Positions 7,263-13,980 of a stretch of DNA of 16,979 bases are shown here, in pieces (within the stretch, counting starts at the first letter, position 1; each line of letters starts with the position of its first letter). Under the pieces are notes generated by a model that was not told where the DNA came from, did not search any database, and saw nothing but the letters and a program-made list of their open reading frames with translations. The translations under genes were made by a program, and so were the position numbers. Location of the stretch: NCBI GenBank assembly GCA_025362115.1, contig JANYIK010000063.1, positions 1 through 16,979 of the forward strand, in the 5' to 3' direction. Source of the DNA: Methylophilaceae bacterium. GTDB lineage: Bacteria; Pseudomonadota; Gammaproteobacteria; Burkholderiales; Methylophilaceae.

Positions 7263-7872
7263 CATCTTCGGATTTATTTTCAGATGTCCCTGCATTTGAT
7301 TCCGGCGGCTTAGCGCCAAACCAGCTAGCCGCACCTTCAGGCATCGTGCCGAAGAATTGTTGTGCCTGCTGTTGTAATTTTTTTTGCATTTCCATGAAGT
7401 TGCTGGCACTTTGCTCGAGATATGCGCCCATGGAATCAGGCAACTTTCCTGCCTTTCCTGTCATAAACTGAGCCATTAATTCCGGATTGAGCATAGGATT
7501 AAGTTCTACCATCTTTTTGGTTTGCTCTTGTATCGCATTCTGGGTGTCTGCGAACACTTGCAGACTCTTACCAAGATACTGCTCAAAATGGCCTTGCATA
7601 GCATGGCCATAGAAGCGAATGAATTGTTTGAGTACATCGTTACTAAACAGTGGAGCGCCACTAGATTCTTCTTCCAGAATCACCTGCAGTAAGATGCTAC
7701 GAGTGACATCCTCCTTAGTCTTGCTATCCTCCACACGAAAATCCGCGCCATCCAGCAAGAACGTCTTGATCTCCGTTAGCGTGATATAGGTGCTAGTTGC
7801 CGTGTCATAGAGTCTGCGATTAGGGTATTTCCTGATCAACCGCACCTTTGCATCCTGATTTTCCTGAGTCAT
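7252..7872 (-). CDS. phaR: PhaR, polyhydroxyalkanoate-responsive repressor
   Basis: 206 residues. The N-terminal DNA-binding domain (PHB_acc_N, about residues 9-72) has the hallmark RLIRKYPNRRLYDT followed by STYITLTEIKTFLLDG. A PHB_acc segment follows (about 75-115, SNDVLKQFIRFYGHAMQGHFEQYL). The Gln-rich, Met-rich middle (EMQKKLQQQAQQFFG) may help contact granules, and the tail is acidic/Lys-rich and probably disordered. In Cupriavidus and Paracoccus, PhaR represses phasin genes and its own gene until nascent PHB titrates it away. Here it diverges from the phasin gene, with operator-like TGC/GCA sites in the gap. GGGAA lies about seven bases before the ATG. Its last codons run into the acs terminator. 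No distinct phaR promoter could be assigned; site A (7905-7920) lies 33 bases upstream of the start, so autoregulation is plausible. Confidence 0.95.
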   Translation of the reverse strand: MTQENQDAKVRLIRKYPNRRLYDTATSTYITLTEIKTFLLDGADFRVEDSKTKEDVTRSILLQVILEEESSGAPLFSNDVLKQFIRFYGHAMQGHFEQYLGKSLQVFADTQNAIQEQTKKMVELNPMLNPELMAQFMTGKAGKLPDSMGAYLEQSASNFMEMQKKLQQQAQQFFGTMPEGAASWFGAKPPESNAGTSENKSEDEKK

Positions 7873-7904
7873 GAAAGATTCCCAAAAAATTGACTAAACT
7901 ATTT

Positions 7905-7920
7905 TTGTGCAATGCAATAA
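7905..7920. promoter_or_regulatory. Candidate PhaR operator site A
   Basis: TTGTGCAATGCAATAA shares the TTGTGCA-N2-GCA core with sites B (7961) and C (13870). It lies between the phaR start and the -35 box of the phasin promoter, a position suited to repression of phaR and to cooperative binding with site B. PhaR binding to TGC/GCA-rich DNA is known for the family; occupancy here is inference. Confidence 0.5.
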
Positions 7921-7926
7921 ATATTG

Positions 7927-7955
7927 TTGACAATCCATTTTTATATGTATACTAT
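7927..7955 (+). promoter_or_regulatory. Phasin gene promoter (TTGACA-N17-TACTAT)
   Basis: A perfect -35 TTGACA (7927-7932), 17-base spacer and TACTAT -10 (7950-7955) form a strong housekeeping promoter. The start is predicted at about 7961-7963, exactly where site B begins, giving a leader of about 60 bases. A promoter this strong needs a repressor, in line with phasin control by PhaR. Confidence 0.8.
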
Positions 7956-7960
7956 TCTTT

Positions 7961-7988
7961 TTGTGCATTGCAGCATTATTGCAATTGC
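7961..7988. promoter_or_regulatory. Candidate PhaR operator site B, at the phasin transcription start
   Basis: TTGTGCATTGCAGCATTATT (7961-7980) continues with GCAATTGC, giving four TGC/GCA half-sites in 28 bases. The first 20 bases match the site upstream of phaC (13870-13889) at all but one position. It covers +1 to about +25 of the predicted phasin transcript, a roadblock position. Confidence 0.6.
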
Positions 7989-8023
7989 TCCTCTTAATTG
8001 TAAACGAAACGAAAGGAACTGCC

Positions 8024-8572
8024 ATGTTTAAACTGAATGAACAATTTATCGCGACCAACAAGGAAGCTGTTGATACCGCCATGCGTTTTGCGCAACTGGC
8101 GCTCGAGAGCACCGAACGTCTGATGAAGCTGCAAATGGACACCGTCCGCAGCACCTTGGAAGAAAACGCCAAGACCATCAAGGCCGCTACTGCTGTAAAA
8201 GATGTGAATGAACTCACCGTGATTCGCGGCAAGGTTGCAGAAGCTCTGGTTGAGCGTGCTACCAGCTACTCGCGTGAAGTATACGAAGTTGCTAGCCAAG
8301 CCCAAACCCAAATGGCAAAACTGGCCGAAGAAACTCTGACCAGCTACAACGAGAAGGTGATGAGCAGCATTGATAGTGTGCTGAAATCTGCTCCTGCTGG
8401 TGCTGGTGCAGCGGTTAATGCATTCAAGTCTTCCATGGCTGTTGCCTCCGAAGCGGTTGAAACCTTCACCAAAGCTGCCAAGCAAGTGACTGACATCACT
8501 GAAGCCAATATCAAGGCTGCCGCAAATACCGCTGCACAAAATGTACAAGCTGCTACCAAGAAGGCTGCTTAA
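8024..8572 (+). CDS. phaP: Phasin, PHB granule-associated protein (Phasin_2 type)
   Basis: 182 residues, typical of short betaproteobacterial phasins. The chain is nearly all predicted amphipathic helix: FKLNEQFIATNKEAVDTAMR at the N-terminus, a middle VKDVNELTVIRGKVAEALVE that matches the Phasin_2 core (usually ...DxxELxxLQxxxxxPxxEK), and an Ala/Lys-rich helical tail (EANIKAAANTAAQNVQAATK) like PhaP C-termini. No Pro-free coiled coil break is seen until the PAGAGAAV linker near residue 125. Phasins cover PHB granules in the cytoplasm, limit their fusion and set their number and size. AGGA (8014-8017) six bases before the ATG at 8024 fixes the start; an in-frame TTG at 7961 would put operator DNA into the protein. 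Strong sigma70 promoter, operator-like sites A/B and a strong terminator indicate a highly expressed, single-gene transcript under PhaR. Confidence 0.93.
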   Translation: MFKLNEQFIATNKEAVDTAMRFAQLALESTERLMKLQMDTVRSTLEENAKTIKAATAVKDVNELTVIRGKVAEALVERATSYSREVYEVASQAQTQMAKLAEETLTSYNEKVMSSIDSVLKSAPAGAGAAVNAFKSSMAVASEAVETFTKAAKQVTDITEANIKAAANTAAQNVQAATKKAA

Positions 8573-8607
8573 CAATTTTCATTTTCACATGTTGTATCTC
8601 CCCTATT

Positions 8608-8633
8608 GCCCCGCCTTCGTGCGGGGCTTTTTT
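8608..8633 (+). terminator. Intrinsic terminator of phaP
   Basis: GCCCCGC (8608-8614) and GCGGGGC (8621-8627) form a perfect 7-bp GC stem around CTTCGT, followed by six T's. Confidence 0.95.
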
Positions 8634-8918
8634 CCGCCGTCACCGAGACAGCGCTGCTAGATCTAGATATATCGCAGACGACACAGTGGAGAAACAATTT
8701 TGACGCATGAGAACTGCCCGGTGATATAGGCATCTAAATGTTAGTTTAGGACATCGCAATTTCTTAACCTGCATGAAATCACTGATTCACATTGATTCCT
8801 TAAACTTGCTGGTGCCACCACCCTATGGAGTGGCATGTTTTCTGCTTAAGTATTACCGACACACCAAGCATCCTAACTAAATCATGATTGGTGTTTAATT
8901 TAATGAATGGAGTAAAAA
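8634..8918. other. Non-coding stretch between phaP and the 59-codon gene
   Basis: No supported gene. It contains the 10-bp palindrome CTAGATCTAG (about 8656-8667), a stem-loop TGCCAC-N11-GTGGCA (8813-8835) followed by a T-rich stretch, and the inverted repeat described at 8861-8894. A 35-codon open frame at 8773-8880 lacks a ribosome binding site and is not called. No convincing -35/-10 pair was found. Confidence 0.5.
8861..8894. promoter_or_regulatory. Inverted repeat ACACCAA/TTGGTGT before the 59-codon gene
   Basis: ACACCAA (8861-8867) is complementary to TTGGTGT (8888-8894); after one mismatch, CAT/ATG adds three more pairs around a 12-base loop. The right arm ends 14 bases before the GGAG ribosome site of the gene at 8919. 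It may be a leader hairpin controlling translation or an operator. Confidence 0.4.
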
Positions 8919-9098
8919 ATGCTAAAGCAAATAAATCAATACTACGATCTCTGCATCAACTGCGGAACGTATAACTATGTAGTCGTTTCCAGAGGTATCT
9001 TAGCTTGCATGTTTCCTAAGCTGGCAAAAGACGCGATCGCTGAAAAGGCTTATATGAAGCTACAAAACGATTGGCAGAGTGGTGAATTAGCCCTGTAG
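8919..9098 (+). CDS. Uncharacterised 59-residue protein with a CxxC motif
   Basis: A short open frame starting ATG at 8919 and ending TAG at 9096-9098. GGAG (8909-8912) lies six bases before the ATG, as good as any ribosome site in the window. The protein begins MLKQINQYYDLCINCGTYNY and continues with a hydrophobic VVVSRGILACMF, then a charged helical half (LAKDAIAEKAYMKLQNDW) and the tail QSGELAL. Cys12 and Cys15 form a CxxC, with a third Cys at 30; two or three cysteines alone are weak evidence for a metal site. No membrane helix or signal peptide is obvious. I do not recognise the family. It sits between the phasin terminator and tpiA in a PHB locus, so a link to granules or redox sensing is possible but unproven. 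Composition is more AT-rich than its neighbours. Confidence 0.6.
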   Translation: MLKQINQYYDLCINCGTYNYVVVSRGILACMFPKLAKDAIAEKAYMKLQNDWQSGELAL

Positions 9099-9108
9099 AA
9101 ACACCCAC

Positions 9109-9144
9109 AAAAAAACAGGGAATCTAACTGTGAATTAAAGATTC
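9109..9144 (-). terminator. Possible minus-strand terminator of tpiA
   Basis: On the minus strand GAATCT and AGATTC (9120-9125 / 9139-9144) form a 6-bp stem, followed after CCTG by seven T's (complement of 9109-9115). An alternative stem GTGAAT-TAAAG-ATTCAC (9130-9146) overlaps it. The stem is AT-rich and the distance from the tpiA stop is about 70 bases, so the call is tentative. Confidence 0.4.
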
Positions 9145-9202
9145 ACTAAGCAAAAAAAATAAGTACGAAAACGACTTGAAGGCTATTCAGTTTGTTGTTG
9201 GT

Positions 9203-9214
9203 GCCAATATTGGC
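9203..9214. repeat. 12-bp perfect palindrome after the tpiA stop
   Basis: GCCAATATTGGC reads the same on both strands and lies one base beyond the tpiA stop codon (9216-9218). As DNA it could be a protein site; as RNA the loop-less dyad could form only a 4-bp stem. Function unknown. Confidence 0.4.
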
Positions 9215-9215
9215 T

Positions 9216-9977
9216 TCAGGAACTTAAATTAGCTGCCTGGCAAATTTCAACGAATTCCTCTGTATTTAGAGAGGCGCTGCCGACCAATCCTCCATCAATA
9301 TCGGGCATACCGAACAATTGCGCTGCATTTTGAGCCTTCAAGCTTCCGCCATAGAGAATTCTGATGTTATTGCCTACTTCAGTATCCTTAAGAATAAGAT
9401 ACCCTCTCAAAAAGTGAAGAATGGTCTGAGCATGCTCAGGTGAAGCTGCCTCTCCAGTGCCTATGGCCCATATAGGCTCGTAGGCAAGAACCCCTTTAGC
9501 TAGATTCTTTATACCAATCTGCTGTATCACGGCATTTAATTGCCTAATCGTGACTAGGTCTGTCAGTCCTTGCTCGAATTCCTCCAGTGTTTCACCCATA
9601 CAGAAAATAGGTTTTAGGCCAGCCCTTGTAGCGACTTGGAAACGCTCTCCAACGGAATTGTCACTGTCTTGACCACGCAAGCGACGTTCCGAATGGCCGA
9701 TAATGACATACCCGCATCCAAATTCCACAAGCATTCTTGCGGATACTGACCCTGTATAAGGTCCGTCATCGTTTCTGCTCATGTTTTGGCCACCCCAAGC
9801 AATTGGGGTTCCAGTCAGAATGGATTGCGCTTGATAAAGATAAGGATGGGGCAAACAAACAGCATATTCTGAGTCACGGTACTCTTTCGTCCTCTCCAAC
9901 AAACCTTCCAGAAACGCTTTGTTTCCCGGAATGGTTCCGTGCATCTTTCTGTTAGCGACGACTAGCTTACGTCTCAT
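9216..9977 (-). CDS. tpiA: Triosephosphate isomerase, atypical copy
   Basis: 253 residues, normal for TIM, which interconverts dihydroxyacetone phosphate and glyceraldehyde 3-phosphate. Catalytic residues are present: K11 in ANRKMHG, H95 in IIGHSERR, E167 in AYEPIWAIGTG (flexible loop 6 intact), plus the phosphate-binding LYGGSLKAQNA and GGLVGSASL. Odd points: the near-invariant N-W-K is N-R-K (Arg10 for Trp), GESD is replaced by GQDSD, and YGGSVKPxN by YGGSLKAQN. The usual neighbour secG is absent. It is probably a second, diverged tpi gene rather than the housekeeping one, possibly acquired; its AT-richer codons contrast with phaCAB. GGGGGA (within 9981-9988) seven bases before the ATG is a good ribosome site. 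It lies 126 bases after phaB on the same strand, behind a strong hairpin, so it may be read only partly with phaCAB. Confidence 0.92.
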   Translation of the reverse strand: MRRKLVVANRKMHGTIPGNKAFLEGLLERTKEYRDSEYAVCLPHPYLYQAQSILTGTPIAWGGQNMSRNDDGPYTGSVSARMLVEFGCGYVIIGHSERRLRGQDSDNSVGERFQVATRAGLKPIFCMGETLEEFEQGLTDLVTIRQLNAVIQQIGIKNLAKGVLAYEPIWAIGTGEAASPEHAQTILHFLRGYLILKDTEVGNNIRILYGGSLKAQNAAQLFGMPDIDGGLVGSASLNTEEFVEICQAANLSS

Positions 9978-10053
9978 AATTTTCCCCCAGGAAAATGAGT
10001 CACAGTCAATTATCGGCTAAAAGACACACTCAGCTTTCCCCGGATTTTTAACG

Positions 10054-10087
10054 GCATGTAGGAGATTCTCACGAAATCCCTACATGC
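10054..10087. terminator. Strong hairpin between phaB and tpiA
   Basis: GCATGTAGG (10054-10062) pairs exactly with CCTACATGC (10079-10087); after one bulged base, GATT (10064-10067) pairs with AATC (10075-10078) around CTCACGA. That gives 13 base pairs. It begins 17 bases after the phaB stop on the minus strand. What follows on the minus strand is CGTTAAAAATCC, not a T-run, so it is better viewed as an mRNA 3'-end stabiliser, processing site or leaky attenuator than as a canonical terminator. Confidence 0.6.
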
Positions 10088-10103
10088 TGTGAGCAGCACC
10101 TTT

Positions 10104-10847
10104 TTAGCACATATGTTGACCGCCGTTAATGGCGATATTGGCACCGGTAATAAAAGCCGCATCATCAGAAGCCAGATAATTCACCAGCTTGGCGATCTCT
10201 TCAGGCTTACCTAAACGACCTACTGGAATGCCCGCAACAATCTGATTGCGGACTTCTTCCTTGATCGCCATGACCATCTCGGTGCCGATATAGCCCGGAG
10301 AAATAGTGTTAACGGTGATACCTTTGGCAGCAGTTTCCTGCGCCAACGCCTTGGTAAAACCATGCATACCAGCCTTGGCCGCTGAGTAGTTAGTTTGACC
10401 AAACTGGCCTTTTTGCCCATTGATCGATGAGATGTTGATGACGCGACCCCAACCTTTTTCCAGCATGCCATCCACTACTTGACGAGTCACATTGAACACA
10501 CTGTTGAGGTTGATGTTGAGCACTGCCATCCAGTTTTCCAGTGGCATCTTTTTAAACATACCATCCTTGGTGATGCCGGCATTGTTCACTAGGATATCAA
10601 CAGACCCTACTTCTGCCTGAATCTTGGCCGCCATAGCTGTGCAAGATTCAAAATCAGACACGTCTCCTTCCGCCAGATGCACGTCATAACCAGCAGCGCG
10701 CTCTGCCGCCAGCCAGACCTGTGCTTTTTCCGCTTCGAAGGCAAGGTGATTGGCAACAACCGTATTACCAGCCTTGGAAAGTTCTCTGCAAATGGATGTG
10801 CCGATGCCACCGATGCCGCCCGTCACGAGTGCGATATGTTTGCTCAT
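10104..10847 (-). CDS. phaB: Acetoacetyl-CoA reductase (NADPH)
   Basis: 247 residues, one more than Cupriavidus PhaB. A short-chain dehydrogenase that reduces acetoacetyl-CoA to (R)-3-hydroxybutyryl-CoA. Rossmann motif TGGIGGIG lies at residues 9-16, NNAG at 88-91, and the catalytic S141-Y154-K158 triad in ISSINGQKGQFGQTNYSAAK; the NGQKGQFGQTNYS block is diagnostic for PhaB/PhbB against FabG. The end, NGGQHMC, also matches the PhaB C-terminus. The ATG at 10847 follows GGGAG by eight bases; an upstream in-frame TTG (10862) is rejected. It is the third gene of phaCAB, 33 bases after phaA, and a strong hairpin follows it. Confidence 0.96.
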   Translation of the reverse strand: MSKHIALVTGGIGGIGTSICRELSKAGNTVVANHLAFEAEKAQVWLAAERAAGYDVHLAEGDVSDFESCTAMAAKIQAEVGSVDILVNNAGITKDGMFKKMPLENWMAVLNINLNSVFNVTRQVVDGMLEKGWGRVINISSINGQKGQFGQTNYSAAKAGMHGFTKALAQETAAKGITVNTISPGYIGTEMVMAIKEEVRNQIVAGIPVGRLGKPEEIAKLVNYLASDDAAFITGANIAINGGQHMC

Positions 10848-10880
10848 TTCTCTTTCTCCCAATTAATTGTGTAAATATTT

Positions 10881-12056
10881 TTAGCGTTCGATTGCCAGTG
10901 CCACACCCATACCACCACCGATGCACAGTGAAGCAAGACCCTTTTTGGCATCGCGACGATTCATCTCATGAATCAACGTCACCAGGATACGGGCACCACT
11001 GGCACCAATAGGGTGGCCGATAGCAATCGCACCGCCATTGACGTTGATCTTGCTTGTATCCCAACCCATATCGCGGTTGACAGCGATCGCCTGTGCGGCA
11101 AACGCCTCGTTGATCTCCATCAGGTCAAGGTCACTTGCCTTCCAGCCTGCTTTTTTCAGGCAAGCCTGAGAAGCTGGCACCGGACCTATGCCCATAATGG
11201 AAGGGTCGGTACCAGCAGAAGAAAATGCCTTGATCTTGGCCAGCGGCTTCAGCCCCAGTTCCTTGGCCTTACTTGCCGACATCAGCATCACCATGGCTGC
11301 ACCATCATTGATACCAGACGCATTACCTGCTGTGACAGAACCTTCCTTGTCGAAAGCCGTGCGTAAACCTGCCATAGATTCTAGGGTAGTACCATGTCGT
11401 GGATATTCATCGGCATCCACGGTAGTGTCGCCTTTTTTGCTTTTGATGGTGTAAGGGGTGATCTCATCCACGAACTTGCCAGCCTTTTGTGCGGCTTCAG
11501 CCTTGTTCTGCGAAGCGCAGGCAAACTCATCCTGCTCCTGACGACTGATACCATACTTCTTGGCGACATTCTCTGCGGTGATCCCCATGTGATAGTCGTT
11601 ATAAACATCCCACAGACCATCCACGACCATAGAATCGATCAGCTTGGCATCACCCATACGGAAGCCATTTCGCGAGCCATTCAGCACATGCGGCGACATG
11701 CTCATGTTCTCTTGACCCCCCGCAATCACAATTTCAGCGTCGCCACATTTGATTGCTTGCGCCGCTAGCATGACAGTCTTGAGGCCAGAACCACATACCT
11801 TGTTGATGGTCATGGCGGGGACTGCTTGAGGTAGACCCGATTTAATTACTGATTGACGCGCCGGATTCTGCCCAAGCCCTGCGGTCAACACCTGACCTAA
11901 AATAACTTCGCTTATTTGGTCTCCGCTGACACCCGTCTTCGCCAGCAAATCACGAATCACGGCCGCGCCAAGATCCACTGCTGACACGTTGGTAAACGCT
12001 CCATTGAATTTGCCTACCGCGGTACGTTGTGCCGCGACGATGACTACATCTTCCAT
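10881..12056 (-). CDS. phaA: Acetyl-CoA C-acetyltransferase (beta-ketothiolase)
   Basis: 391 residues. Condenses two acetyl-CoA to acetoacetyl-CoA, the first PHB step. The biosynthetic thiolase triad is complete: nucleophile C88 in INKVCGSGLK, H348 in GGAIAIGHPIGASGAR, and C378 in SLCIGGGMGVAL. These positions agree with the Zoogloea/Cupriavidus enzymes to within one residue. GAGGAG precedes the ATG by six bases. It lies 24 bases after phaC and 33 before phaB on the same strand with no terminator, forming the classic phaCAB operon. Confidence 0.96.
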   Translation of the reverse strand: MEDVVIVAAQRTAVGKFNGAFTNVSAVDLGAAVIRDLLAKTGVSGDQISEVILGQVLTAGLGQNPARQSVIKSGLPQAVPAMTINKVCGSGLKTVMLAAQAIKCGDAEIVIAGGQENMSMSPHVLNGSRNGFRMGDAKLIDSMVVDGLWDVYNDYHMGITAENVAKKYGISRQEQDEFACASQNKAEAAQKAGKFVDEITPYTIKSKKGDTTVDADEYPRHGTTLESMAGLRTAFDKEGSVTAGNASGINDGAAMVMLMSASKAKELGLKPLAKIKAFSSAGTDPSIMGIGPVPASQACLKKAGWKASDLDLMEINEAFAAQAIAVNRDMGWDTSKINVNGGAIAIGHPIGASGARILVTLIHEMNRRDAKKGLASLCIGGGMGVALAIER

Positions 12057-12081
12057 GACTTTCTCCTCATCACTCTAGTTA

Positions 12082-13821
12082 TTAATCGCAACGCACTTTG
12101 ACATAGCGCCCCGGTGCCGCTTCTATCTGTTTGTACTCGTCATTCCCCAAACTCTTGCGTGCAGCCACATCCTTGCCACCATGACCACGCAGCCATTCCA
12201 CCCAATGCACCCACCAGCTCCCTGGACGCGCTTCGGCATTTTCCAACCACTCATCCGGATTGTCGGTAGTGCCACCACCAACCCAGAAATTGCGCTTGTT
12301 CTTGGCGGGATGATTGACCACGCCTGCAATATGCCCACTGGCACCTAGCACGAATTCACACTTGCCACCTAAGTACTGAGTGCTGGCGTAGGCCGTTTTC
12401 CACGGAACGATGTGATCCTCAGCTGCTGCCAGCAAGTAGGTGGGTGTAGTAATCCTGCCCAGATCTACTGAAATACCACATATCTTCAATGCGCCTGGTT
12501 TGACCAGATTGTTCAGGTGGTACAGGTTTTGCAAATACCAGCCGTACATCGGTCCCGGCAGATTGGTGCCATCTGAATTCCAGTAAAGCAGATCGAAGGC
12601 ATCCGGCGTCTTGCCCTTGAGGTAATTATTCACCACGAAGAACCAGATCAGGTCATTGGCACGCAAACTGGCAAAAGTCATAGCCAATTCCTTGCCCTTG
12701 ACGATGCCTCCATCTCTCAACTCGGCTTCGCGTTTAGCGACATACGCATCGTCTACAAACACCGAAATATCGCCAACGTCACTGTATTCAAGCATGGTGG
12801 TCAGCAGCGTTGCACTCTGTATCACGTTGTGGCGGCGTGACTTGAGGACTGCCTGTGCACAGGTCAACAAGGTGCCGCCAATACAGAATCCCAGCGTGTT
12901 GATCTTGGCTGCCCCGCCGATGTCACGCGTCACATCTATCGCACGAATAACACCCTGCTCAATATAGTCATCCCAAGTCAGCTTGTTCATCTCAACAGGG
13001 ATATTGCGCCAGGACATCAAAAACACAGTGAATCCCTGGCTGACGGCGTACTGCACAAAGGAATTCTCCGGTTGCAGATCAAGGATGTAATACTTGTTAA
13101 TACAAGGTGGAACGATTAGCAGCGGACGCTCGCACACCGTCTCGGTCGATGGCGTATATTGCAACAACTGGAAAAGGTCATTCTCAAACACCACGGCACC
13201 CGCTGAGATAGCAACATTCTCACCGACAGTAAAACGGGATTCGTCTGTCATGGAGATACGACCTTTCTGGAGGTCTTCCAGAAAATTCTTCATACCATTG
13301 GTAAGCGATTCACCCTTGGTTTCGGCAGCAAGCTTGAGTACCTCTGGATTGGTGGCAACAAAATTTGATGGCGCCATCGCATCCACATACTGCTTGGTGT
13401 AAAACACCAGCTTTTTCTTCATATCCTCGTTAAGCTCTGACGCTTCGGCCATACTGTTCATCCAGCTAGCCGTGAGTAGATAATATTGCTTGAGGTAATC
13501 GAACAGCGGATTCTCCTGCCATTCAGGAGCATTAAACCGCCTATCCGTCTTTTCCGGCTCGATAACAGGTGTGGCGATATCACCAGGGGTTCGGCCTATG
13601 AACGACATCCACAATTCCATCTGCTTCTGGGAATATTCTTGCTGCAGCTTGAGCCAAGTGTCGGTATTACTGGAAAGAGAAGCCATCAATGCCTGCGTAA
13701 TCTCACTTGCCTGGGCTGGCGCGCCAGGAGTCAGATTGCTCATGAATGCTTGAGTGACTTGCTGATTGAATTGACCTAACTGATTAATCCAGTCCTGATA
13801 TTGCTCAGTTTCTTTTGACAT
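12082..13821 (-). CDS. phaC: Class I poly(3-hydroxyalkanoate) synthase
   Basis: 579 residues, close to the 589 of the Cupriavidus enzyme. Polymerises (R)-3-hydroxybutyryl-CoA at the granule surface. The N-terminal region (about 1-190) is the less conserved helical domain involved in dimerisation and granule binding; the C-terminal alpha/beta-hydrolase domain has the lipase-like box GFCIGG with nucleophile C313, D469 in AAAEDHIVPW, and H497 in GASGHIAG. Also typical: PENSFVQYAVSQGFTVFLMSW and the WNSDGTNLPGPMY segment. No PhaE or PhaR-subunit gene of class III/IV accompanies it, consistent with class I. AGGGGG (13827-13832) five bases before the ATG is a strong ribosome site. A TATAAT on the minus strand and an operator-like site lie upstream. 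Confidence 0.97.
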   Translation of the reverse strand: MSKETEQYQDWINQLGQFNQQVTQAFMSNLTPGAPAQASEITQALMASLSSNTDTWLKLQQEYSQKQMELWMSFIGRTPGDIATPVIEPEKTDRRFNAPEWQENPLFDYLKQYYLLTASWMNSMAEASELNEDMKKKLVFYTKQYVDAMAPSNFVATNPEVLKLAAETKGESLTNGMKNFLEDLQKGRISMTDESRFTVGENVAISAGAVVFENDLFQLLQYTPSTETVCERPLLIVPPCINKYYILDLQPENSFVQYAVSQGFTVFLMSWRNIPVEMNKLTWDDYIEQGVIRAIDVTRDIGGAAKINTLGFCIGGTLLTCAQAVLKSRRHNVIQSATLLTTMLEYSDVGDISVFVDDAYVAKREAELRDGGIVKGKELAMTFASLRANDLIWFFVVNNYLKGKTPDAFDLLYWNSDGTNLPGPMYGWYLQNLYHLNNLVKPGALKICGISVDLGRITTPTYLLAAAEDHIVPWKTAYASTQYLGGKCEFVLGASGHIAGVVNHPAKNKRNFWVGGGTTDNPDEWLENAEARPGSWWVHWVEWLRGHGGKDVAARKSLGNDEYKQIEAAPGRYVKVRCD

Positions 13822-13847
13822 GGCATCCCCCTGTTATATTTGAAGTT

Positions 13848-13876
13848 ATTATATATAGATAAAAATAATTTGTGCA
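13848..13876 (-). promoter_or_regulatory. Candidate phaCAB promoter
   Basis: On the minus strand TATAAT (complement of 13848-13853) lies 17 bases after TGCACA (complement of 13871-13876), which matches the -35 consensus in four of six positions. The predicted start is near 13841, about 20 bases before the phaC ATG. The -35 falls inside operator-like site C, so a bound repressor would block polymerase. The AT-rich region offers other -10 choices. Confidence 0.5.
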
Positions 13877-13889
13877 TCGCAGCATTATT
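13870..13889. promoter_or_regulatory. Candidate PhaR operator site C, upstream of phaC
   Basis: TTGTGCATCGCAGCATTATT is identical to the first 20 bases of site B at the phasin start apart from one C/T change. Relative to phaC it reads in the opposite direction from its orientation at phaP. Chance identity over 19 of 20 bases at two PHB promoters is very unlikely. Confidence 0.65.
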
Positions 13890-13980
13890 ATTATTTTTAA
13901 TACCCTATATTGCCAGCCATTCCATCAGCTACAAGCGTTGCTACAAATCAAACCATGGGGGATTAATTTACGAATCCGCT

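Noticed and set aside
7994..8575. 193-codon minus-strand frame covering phaP
   Set aside because: Antisense shadow of the phasin; the plus strand has promoter, ribosome site and terminator.
8773..8880. 35-codon frame (MKSLIHIDSLNLLVPPP...) before the 59-codon gene
   Set aside because: No ribosome site, Pro-rich odd composition, and overlap with both dyads; not supported as a gene.
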